The position numbers and the translations under genes were made by a program. The notes beneath the pieces are model-generated. The model was not told the origin of the DNA. It did no database searches and saw only the letters and a list, made by a program, of their open reading frames with translations. From the NCBI GenBank assembly GCA_036741235.1, contig DAINSQ010000127.1:1-13740 (forward strand): a DNA stretch of 13,740 bases. The letters are read 5' to 3'. Each line of letters opens with the position of its first letter. Position 1 is the stretch's first letter. This DNA is from JABWBR01 sp036741235. GTDB lineage: Bacteria; Bacteroidota; Bacteroidia; Chitinophagales; Saprospiraceae. This document shows positions 1 through 5,188 of the stretch, one piece after another.

Positions 1-70
1 CACCGCGGCAAGCTAAACAAACCTCGGGCGCACCGCGGCAAGCTAAACAAACCTCAGGCGCACCGCGGCA
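1..70. repeat. 30-bp tandem repeat, cut by the window edge
   Basis: Two complete 30-bp units (1-30 and 31-60) differ at a single base (CTCGGGCG versus CTCAGGCG). The first 10 bases of a third unit, CACCGCGGCA, follow at 61-70. The array ends 4 bp from the stop codon of mgsA, so it sits immediately 3' of that gene. It continues beyond the window, so the copy number is unknown. Units abut directly with no spacers, so it is not a CRISPR array. The unit contains the palindrome CCGCGG. A 10-codon open frame runs through the unit, but it is the same frame that stays open antisense to mgsA, and nothing indicates that it is translated. Confidence 0.85.
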
Positions 71-74
71 TAAT

Positions 75-437
75 TCAGACCCCCTTCATAAAAAGCATCG
101 CTGCGGCCATATTCGTCGCCAGCGGGATATTGTGCACATCGCAGAGGCGCATCAGCATATTCACATCCACCTCGTGGGGATGTTTGCCCAGCGGGTCGCG
201 AAAGAAAATCACCATATCTACCCGGCCCTCCACCAGTCGGCTCGCGATCTGGGCGTCGCCGCCGAGGGGGCCGCTTTGCATCTTCTCCACTTCCAGGCCT
301 GCCCGCTCGAGGTGGGAACCGGTAGTGCCTGTGGCGATCAGTGAAATATTCTTTTGGCGAAACAACTCGATATGGTCTTTTACGAACCCCACCATATCTG
401 CCTTTCTGCCGTCGTGTGCGATAATTGCAATGGTCAT
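75..437 (-). CDS. mgsA: Methylglyoxal synthase
   Basis: Converts dihydroxyacetone phosphate to methylglyoxal and phosphate in the cytosol, a bypass of lower glycolysis used when sugar phosphates build up. At 120 aa it is a compact member of the family (E. coli MgsA is 152 aa). It keeps the N-terminal IAIIAHDGRK segment with His8, the phosphate-binding GTTG (37-40), and the SGPLGGD motif (55-61) whose Asp61 aligns with the E. coli catalytic Asp71. His88 and Asp91 in PHEVD correspond to E. coli His98 and Asp101, with the same 27-residue Asp-to-His spacing. The start at 437 is the only Met before the conserved beta-strand. It is divergent from the DUF2911 gene. A 30-bp repeat array begins 4 bp after its stop. 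A near-consensus -7 element (TAATTTCG, 442-449) lies so close to the start that it would imply an almost leaderless mRNA, so I do not call it. Confidence 0.96.
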   Translation of the reverse strand: MTIAIIAHDGRKADMVGFVKDHIELFRQKNISLIATGTTGSHLERAGLEVEKMQSGPLGGDAQIASRLVEGRVDMVIFFRDPLGKHPHEVDVNMLMRLCDVHNIPLATNMAAAMLFMKGV

Positions 438-455
438 TGAACGAAATTAGCTAAC

Positions 456-471
456 CGATGTTGTTACATCG
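456..471. promoter_or_regulatory. Short perfect inverted repeat between divergent genes
   Basis: CGATGT-TGTT-ACATCG is a perfect 6-bp inverted repeat with a 4-nt centre, 18 bp upstream of the mgsA start and about 120 bp upstream of the DUF2911 start. Its position suits an operator or an RNA hairpin, but no regulator-binding consensus is recognised and a 6-bp stem can occur by chance. Confidence 0.25.
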
Positions 472-528
472 ATTTCTTAATAAAATGTGAAAAGAGGGTT
501 ATTTAGGCTTTATCCGTCGGAAAACCCG

Positions 529-536
529 TATTTTCG
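529..536 (+). promoter_or_regulatory. Possible -7 element for the DUF2911 gene
   Basis: TATTTTCG matches the Bacteroidota -7 consensus TAnnTTTG at all fixed positions but one (T to C). It lies about 40 bp before the ATG at 577. No clear TTG -33 element is visible at the usual spacing; TTTA occurs at 509-512 and 502-505. The location supports the start at 577 over the upstream in-frame ATG at 487, which would lie before the promoter. Confidence 0.35.
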
Positions 537-576
537 CCCCTATTTTAATGATTCTCTCATTTCAAACCAAGTTATA

Positions 577-1437
577 ATGAAAAAACTGTTCGTTTTGACC
601 CTTTTGACCGCACTAACGGTTACTTTGACACAAGCACAAATCAGAACGCCGCAACCCAGCCCGAGCTGTGAAATGAAACAGACGGTTGGCCTTACCGAAA
701 TTACGATCAACTATTCGCGCCCCAGCGCCAAAGACCGCGCTGTATTTGGCAAAGACGGCATCGTGATGTACGACCAGCCCTGGCGCACCGGCGCCAACTC
801 GGCTACCAAACTGACATTCGGCGACGACCTGAAAGTCGGCGGCCAGGATGTTAAAAAAGGTTCCTATGCCATCATTACCGTGCCCGGCGCTGCGGAATGG
901 AAAGTATCGCTCTACAACTACGACGGCGGCAACTGGAGCAGCTATCTTGAAAAAACAGCTGCTGTGAGCTTCGCCGTACCCGCTGCAAAACTGGGCAACA
1001 AAGTAGAAACCTTTACTATCGACGTTAACAACCTGCGCAACACATCGGCTACAATTGACCTGATGTGGGACATGACGAAGGTGAGCATCCCTGTTGAAGT
1101 GGAAGTAGACAAAAGAGTGACCGCCGATATCGACAAAGTCCTCGCCGGCCCCACCGCAGGCGACTACTACGCCGCCGCTTCCTACTACCACGACGCTGGC
1201 AAAGACCTCAACAAGGCGCTGGAGTGGATCCAGAACGCTACCGCCGGCGATAGCCCCGCTTTCTGGCAGGTGCGCCGCGAAGGCCTCATCCTGGGCGACC
1301 TGGGCCGCTACGATGACGCTATCAAAGCTGCCGAAAAATCGAAAATGCTGGCCGAAAAAGCCGGCAACGACGAATACGTTCGCATGAACAATAAGTCGAT
1401 CGAAGATTGGAAGGCCAAGAAGGGCGGTAAGAAGTAA
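577..1437 (+). CDS. Secreted DUF2911 protein with C-terminal TPR-like region
   Basis: A 286-aa exported protein of unknown function. Residues 1-20 are a clear signal peptide (MKKLFVLTLL, Ala/Thr-rich h-region, TQA-Q cleavage). Residues about 25-165 are a DUF2911 domain, recognised by YSRPSAKDR-VFG (46-58), WRTGANSAT (69-77), KGSYAI (94-99) and the closing strand IDLMWDMTKV. Residues about 170-275 are helical with a TPR-like pair (ALEWIQNA, then GRYDDAIKAAEKS), so the protein is probably a periplasmic or secreted binding/scaffold protein; DUF2911 has no known activity. The frame stays open upstream to an ATG at 487, but those 30 residues precede the signal peptide and the likely promoter, so 577 is preferred. 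A lysine-rich tail (KAKKGGKK) ends the protein. The gene is convergent with the beta-helix lipoprotein gene across a composite repeat. Confidence 0.9.
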   Translation: MKKLFVLTLLTALTVTLTQAQIRTPQPSPSCEMKQTVGLTEITINYSRPSAKDRAVFGKDGIVMYDQPWRTGANSATKLTFGDDLKVGGQDVKKGSYAIITVPGAAEWKVSLYNYDGGNWSSYLEKTAAVSFAVPAAKLGNKVETFTIDVNNLRNTSATIDLMWDMTKVSIPVEVEVDKRVTADIDKVLAGPTAGDYYAAASYYHDAGKDLNKALEWIQNATAGDSPAFWQVRREGLILGDLGRYDDAIKAAEKSKMLAEKAGNDEYVRMNNKSIEDWKAKKGGKK

Positions 1438-1441
1438 TAAT

Positions 1442-1532
1442 GTTGTGGGTTTGTTTATGGGTTTATATGTTTATGGGTTTATGGGCAACACGCTTATTCA
1501 TAAACCTATAAACCCATAAACAAACCTACAAC
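1442..1532. terminator. Long inverted repeat between convergent genes, possible bidirectional terminator
   Basis: Two 34-bp arms, 1442-1475 and 1499-1532, are reverse complements with two mismatches, around a 23-nt centre. The left arm is built from GTTTATGGG-like units and the right arm from CATAAACC-like units. The transcript from either flanking gene could form a long A+U-rich hairpin. No T-tract follows the stem on either strand, so it is not a textbook intrinsic terminator. The role is inferred from the position 4 bp after the DUF2911 stop. The right arm overlaps the first unit of the heptamer array. Confidence 0.6.
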
Positions 1533-1606
1533 CTACAACCTACAACCTACAACCTACAACCTACAACCTACAACCTACAACCCACAACCTACAACCTACA
1601 ACCTAC
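1525..1606. repeat. CCTACAA heptamer tandem array
   Basis: Eleven complete 7-bp units run from 1525 to 1601: ten CCTACAA and one variant CCCACAA at 1581-1587. A partial unit CCTAC follows (1602-1606). The partial unit contains the TAG stop codon of the minus-strand beta-helix lipoprotein gene (1603-1605), so the array touches the coding end. A 7-bp period is not a multiple of three, so coding continuation through the array is not favoured. Such arrays can change length by slippage. Confidence 0.95.
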
Positions 1607-3093
1607 TCCCGCTCATAACACCCGATATCGGGCATGGCGCCCCTGTTGTTGCCTTCGAGATCGATACTGATACCGGGCAGCGGAATGGCCTGGCCGAGGG
1701 CTACCGAAAGTGAATCGAGGTGATAATCGTTTTCAGTAGGGTCAATAAATACTTTGGTATCGCGGTTGCCGTTGATGCAGGGCAGGCACTGGTTGTCGAG
1801 GAATCCGGCGTAGATACCGCCCTGTGTGGTAAGTAGTTGGTCGACGCGCACCACGCAGTGCTCAAATTTGATTGAAAAAAAATCGGGAACCTGTCCCCCG
1901 GAAATATCGGCGAGTTCTATCGCATCGCGTCGCGAACCGAAAATAATACAATTCCGGAACCTGGCATTTAGCGGATAATCGACGCGCACCGTGCAAAAAA
2001 ACGGATCGTCGTAACAATAATAATTGGACATACCGAGCGAAGAGGCGTTGACGCCATAGTTGGCGATCGTGCAGTAATCCAGCCGGTAGTCGCCGCCCTG
2101 AATAAATTGCACGGCATTGGCGCCGCACTGGTAAATCAGGCAGTTGCTGGCGTTAATCGAACTGTGAAAGCCCAATAGCCCGCTACTGGCGGTATTGTAT
2201 ATTTTCGTGTTAGAAATATTTAATTCTGCTGTCGAATCCACGTATACGCCGACAATCGAATTTTTAATCGTGGCGTATTCAATCACGTTATTCCTGCTGC
2301 CCTTGCCCAGAAAGATGCCGTTCCACTGGCCCGACTCCTCCTGAAAAGCTTCTTCGAGGCGGTCGCCCTGTATGACGACGGGATTGTCGGGTGTGCCCAA
2401 TATCTTCAGGCTGCCATTTTCGAGTGTGTAGAGGATGCCGTCGTTAAAAATGCCGAAGATATCGTTGCGGGCAATGCCGCCGTGGACGTAGATGCGAGTA
2501 CCGGCGGCAATTTCGAGGGTGCAGTCGTCGATAAATACTTCGCCGAAAATGACGTAGGGCTTGGGGTCGTCCCATTTGATGACGCCGTTGTTGCAGGTTA
2601 ATTGCACGGGCACGCCTTTGTTGAAGCGGCTCGGGAAATAGTTGGCATTTTGCCCCCAGGCTTCCAGCAGGACTTCCTGGATATTGCCGTTGGTTTCGAA
2701 CACGATTTTTTCTTCAATAACAAAAGGGCTCACCGACAGCGGTTGGTTGGGGTCGATGGTCACTTCTACAAACACGTAGATACTATCGTTGGCCCATACT
2801 TCCACGTCTTCGAGGCGCTCGCCGGGGCGACCGTCTACGTTCATGCGAAACGGCGAGTTGGCGCCGCCCTGAAGTTCAACGTGAGCGATGCGCACGGGGC
2901 GGTTATTGCGGTTGTAAACCTTAAAAAGCCGGGTAGCCGAGCCCAATTCGGTGAAGACGGTGTCAAAATGCAGCGTATCGAGCGAAAACTCGAGTTTTAC
3001 GTTGCCGTCGGTGGTGAAATCGTCGTTGCGGTCGCAGGCAAACCAGCTTGCGATCATGGCCAGGAAGAGTAATGCGGGTGCAATTGCTTTCAT
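1603..3093 (-). CDS. Parallel beta-helix surface lipoprotein
   Basis: A 496-aa predicted lipoprotein of unknown specific function. The N-terminus is a type II signal peptide with the lipobox SWFA-C (Cys20), so the mature protein is lipid-anchored in the envelope, probably at the outer membrane. Residues about 30-150 form an Ig-like/beta-sandwich module (FSLDTLHFDTVFTELGS, IDPNQ) of the kind seen in Bacteroidota surface proteins. From about 165 to 420 the sequence has beta-helix rungs: LEIAAGTRIYVHGG, LKILGTPDNPVVIQG, WNGIFLGKGSRNNVIEYATI, with repeated N-x-I-x-Y and asparagine ladders like those of pectate-lyase-fold/POMP-repeat proteins. The end (MPDIGCYERE) is typical of these families. It may bind or process polysaccharide, but no catalytic residues are assigned. 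The stop codon lies in the heptamer array. A TACTTTTG -7 element lies 37 bp upstream of the start. Confidence 0.85.
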   Translation of the reverse strand: MKAIAPALLFLAMIASWFACDRNDDFTTDGNVKLEFSLDTLHFDTVFTELGSATRLFKVYNRNNRPVRIAHVELQGGANSPFRMNVDGRPGERLEDVEVWANDSIYVFVEVTIDPNQPLSVSPFVIEEKIVFETNGNIQEVLLEAWGQNANYFPSRFNKGVPVQLTCNNGVIKWDDPKPYVIFGEVFIDDCTLEIAAGTRIYVHGGIARNDIFGIFNDGILYTLENGSLKILGTPDNPVVIQGDRLEEAFQEESGQWNGIFLGKGSRNNVIEYATIKNSIVGVYVDSTAELNISNTKIYNTASSGLLGFHSSINASNCLIYQCGANAVQFIQGGDYRLDYCTIANYGVNASSLGMSNYYCYDDPFFCTVRVDYPLNARFRNCIIFGSRRDAIELADISGGQVPDFFSIKFEHCVVRVDQLLTTQGGIYAGFLDNQCLPCINGNRDTKVFIDPTENDYHLDSLSVALGQAIPLPGISIDLEGNNRGAMPDIGCYERE

Positions 3094-3129
3094 TCAATAA
3101 AAATTTATCCGACGAATGTCGAAGCAGCA

Positions 3130-3137
3130 CAAAAGTA
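3130..3137 (-). promoter_or_regulatory. -7 element for the beta-helix lipoprotein gene
   Basis: On the minus strand this reads TACTTTTG, an exact match to the Bacteroidota -7 consensus TAnnTTTG. It implies a 5' UTR of about 30 nt before the ATG at 3093. No TTG -33 element is seen at 17-23 bp. Confidence 0.55.
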
Positions 3138-3253
3138 GAACGAATTAGGGGGTAAACCTACGTTTGGCGGGCGAAATTAACACAATAGCGGACTATTAAT
3201 GCTACTGCCAAGCCATTTGTCAGGAGTAGCTTTTCTTTTGTCAGTTGTAATTG

Positions 3254-3814
3254 TTATTGGCTATAAGTTACAAAATCAATAAGTAAATAGTCGCTTATTG
3301 TCGGATCAACGGCAAATACCTGCCCAGAGATTTTGTTTTCAATAGTCGCAAAATCATGGTCTTTGAAAAACGGTATTTTGAAATATTGATGAACATTAGT
3401 ACCAAGAAAATATAGTTGTCCAACTTGCGGTTTTGCAATCCACTTGTGGTCAAGTTCATACTTTTTTAACAGGTAGTTGCAAGTAGTCGCAAAGAATGAA
3501 GCGTAACCTACGCAATGCGCTGTTTTGGAAGTTATGAGTATGTTAGGGTTGGAATTGTTTTTGTGGGCAGTAAAGTTAAGTTTTGCTGATGTAATTGAGA
3601 GTCCCAGTTTGATTATTTGCTCAATGTCGCGGTCTGAATATTTGTCGGCACTTGCGTTAATATAGCTGACAAGCTTGTCGTCAGTTGCAGAATAGGAAGC
3701 CCGCAGCCCAACCGATTTATACGTTACCAATTGTCTATAAAACCAACCGCGAAAGAAAAGACCAATAGCGGTCAGAATTAAAATTGTCAACGTGATCCGC
3801 TTAATAATTTTCAT
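3254..3814 (-). CDS. Membrane-anchored transglutaminase-like (papain-fold) protein
   Basis: A 186-aa protein with one N-terminal transmembrane segment (about 7-24, ITLTILILTAIGLFF) and an extracytoplasmic domain. The domain has the order of a transglutaminase-like Cys-His-Asp fold: Cys101 in AHCVGYASFFA at the start of a helix, His153 in KDHDFA, and Asp170 in FAVDPT. Such domains act as proteases, peptide ligases or amidases; the substrate here is unknown. His142 is an alternative catalytic histidine. The length is short for a transglutaminase-core protein, so this is little more than the core. It is the last gene of a three-gene minus-strand group, 63 bp after the DUF2306 gene, and shares that group's A+T-rich composition. 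The family call rests on motif order only; the triad spacing would need a structural match. Confidence 0.6.
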   Translation of the reverse strand: MKIIKRITLTILILTAIGLFFRGWFYRQLVTYKSVGLRASYSATDDKLVSYINASADKYSDRDIEQIIKLGLSITSAKLNFTAHKNNSNPNILITSKTAHCVGYASFFATTCNYLLKKYELDHKWIAKPQVGQLYFLGTNVHQYFKIPFFKDHDFATIENKISGQVFAVDPTISDYLLIDFVTYSQ

Positions 3815-3877
3815 TTATCAGACGGAAGTTGGTTGAAATTACGCCTGGCGCAAAACTCGAACAGGCATTAGCGCTTT

Positions 3878-4357
3878 TCATTTCGTAAAGTGTTTTCTCC
3901 ATACGCGTTCTTTCCAAAACAGGAATATTGAACCTGAAAGAAATATAGCTCCTGTCGCGATCCCAACCATTGTGTAGAATGGTTTTTCAGGAATTCTGAC
4001 ACTTAATTCTGATGCAAAAGCAGCATACAGTCCCAAAACAGAGTAATACATAAACCACAAATGAAATACGCTGTATTCTTGTCTGATGTTTTTAAGAAAA
4101 AGAGGAATCATTCCAGCTATTAGCGTCGCAAAACCAACAAGGGCCAAAATATGAAATACGCCGAATCTACCTGTCAAGTTGTAAATACCCAAGGCTGAGC
4201 CGCACACTAAAATCATGGAAGAAACATAAATATATCCGACCTGTTTGTGTCGTTTAGTTCCTTTGGGTTTGAGAATGACATAAGCTCCTGCAATCATTGC
4301 AATTAATGCGGTGATTAGGTGAAACCATCCCAGCGAAGTATTTACAAAATCATACAT
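3878..4357 (-). CDS. DUF2306-type integral membrane protein
   Basis: A 159-aa protein that is almost entirely membrane-embedded, with about five hydrophobic segments (about 8-28, 41-60, 67-87, 100-116, 126-147). Features of DUF2306 are the histidine in the first helix (His13 in GWFHLITA), the cytoplasmic loop KPKGTKRHKQVGYIYV (31-45), a third-helix histidine (His69) and the FHLWFMYYSVLGLYAAFASE segment (98-117). DUF2306 has no established function; the spaced histidines would suit cofactor or proton handling, which is inference. The start codon overlaps the end of the TMEM175-like gene by 8 nt (ATGTATGA), so the two are probably translationally coupled. Confidence 0.75.
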   Translation of the reverse strand: MYDFVNTSLGWFHLITALIAMIAGAYVILKPKGTKRHKQVGYIYVSSMILVCGSALGIYNLTGRFGVFHILALVGFATLIAGMIPLFLKNIRQEYSVFHLWFMYYSVLGLYAAFASELSVRIPEKPFYTMVGIATGAIFLSGSIFLFWKERVWRKHFTK

Positions 4358-5072
4358 TGCTAAATTCTTTTGATTTGTTATTGAACATATTGTGCCACCA
4401 AATAATCAATGGTGTGTAAAGGCAATAAGTAACTCCGCTAATGACTGATGCCCAAATGAAAGAGAACTTATTGATAACAATTGTCAAAAGAATTGATAAA
4501 AGAGGAACGACAAACATTATCAGCAATCTTTTTTTCTGCGATGAAGTATAAAACTCTTCAAAGGCGTTTAAACTCAGTTCTTTCTTTAAAGTCAAGGCTC
4601 TCTGATAAAACAGGTATAAAATAAAATAAAGGGCAAATGCCGCAAAGCCGTAATAAATCATTAAGTAGGGAACCTGGTCGCCTTGAATATATACATTAAT
4701 ATCTGTTTTGAAAAAGTAATTGGTTAAAAACAAAGTTAAAAACCGAAGCGGATAAACGTAAAATATTACCAAAGCAATAAAAAAAGTATTTAATATAGTT
4801 AGTCTTGAGTCGTTTAAGGTGTAAATTTCCGAAAAGCTTAAATGCTCGTTCCAAATTAGAACAAGAAAAGAAATACTTATTAGAAAAGCAGGTAGCGTTT
4901 TGGTGAAGGTTAATAAGTCTCCGAATGAATTAGGATTAGTCAAATTGAAAATGAGCAAGGTTATAGCAATACCAAAAACCGCGTCGGTCAGGTTGTCCAG
5001 TCTCGAGGCATTTTCTCCTCGATATTTTATTCTCGGGTCGTGGCGTCTGTTTTTTAATACTTCATTTCTCAT
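4350..5072 (-). CDS. TMEM175-like (DUF1211) potassium-channel family protein
   Basis: A 240-aa protein with about six transmembrane segments (about 30-46, 57-75, 90-112, 134-157, 183-201, 206-226), the topology of bacterial TMEM175 channels, which are tetrameric K+ channels. The first helix carries the family signature as RLDNLTDAVFGIAITLL (24-40), with Arg24 and Asp30 kept, but the usual FSD triplet reads LTD. A second-helix W-x-x-H pattern (Trp74, His77) is also present. The pore-lining Ile/Leu pattern of helix 1 (GIAITLL) is kept, so ion conduction is plausible but not shown. The first 20 residues are charged and cytoplasmic. It is the first gene of the A+T-rich group and overlaps the DUF2306 gene by 8 nt. 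No consensus promoter was found in the 116 bp upstream. Confidence 0.78.
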   Translation of the reverse strand: MRNEVLKNRRHDPRIKYRGENASRLDNLTDAVFGIAITLLIFNLTNPNSFGDLLTFTKTLPAFLISISFLVLIWNEHLSFSEIYTLNDSRLTILNTFFIALVIFYVYPLRFLTLFLTNYFFKTDINVYIQGDQVPYLMIYYGFAAFALYFILYLFYQRALTLKKELSLNAFEEFYTSSQKKRLLIMFVVPLLSILLTIVINKFSFIWASVISGVTYCLYTPLIIWWHNMFNNKSKEFSNV

Positions 5073-5118
5073 TGTCGCTTGTCTTTTATACCGTAAGCCG
5101 TTGAATCATCCCGACCTG

Positions 5119-5148
5119 TTGGAACGGGGCAAGTTGTGCCTACTTTTG
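5119..5148 (+). promoter_or_regulatory. Well-formed promoter with no gene downstream
   Basis: TTG at 5119-5121, a 19-bp spacer, and TACTTTTG at 5141-5148 together match the Bacteroidota promoter TTG-N17-23-TAnnTTTG. It points to the right, but the next genes on that side (from 5189) lie on the minus strand. Transcription from about 5155 would be antisense to the 3' end of the TPR-protein gene. No open frame of note starts there. Confidence 0.4.
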
Positions 5149-5188
5149 ATCTGCTGAATCTTGTCAGCCGGCTCCTTATATCAATTTA

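Noticed and set aside
1..70. CRISPR array at the left edge
   Set aside because: The 30-bp units abut directly with no unique spacers between them, and no cas gene is present in the window.
487..576. N-terminal extension of the DUF2911 protein from the ATG at 487
   Set aside because: The extra 30 residues come before a normal signal peptide and would span the likely promoter at 529-536.
613..1191. A 192-codon minus-strand open frame opposite the DUF2911 gene
   Set aside because: It is antisense to a clear secreted-protein gene, and the translation has no recognisable domain and low-complexity Val/Gly/Ala content.
1442..1606. Telomere or origin function for the CCTACAA array
   Set aside because: It lies inside the window between convergent genes on both sides, with no replication gene nearby and no sign of a chromosome end.
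3201..3240. Inverted repeat GCTACT/AGTAGC followed by a T-rich run, as a plus-strand terminator
   Set aside because: No plus-strand gene ends upstream, the stem is only 6 bp, and on the minus strand no T-tract follows it.
3217..5167. TTGTCAG on both sides of the A+T-rich block (3217-3223, 3238-3244, 5161-5167) as a target-site duplication
   Set aside because: A 7-bp match with two copies on one side can occur by chance, and there is no transposase, integrase or terminal inverted repeat.
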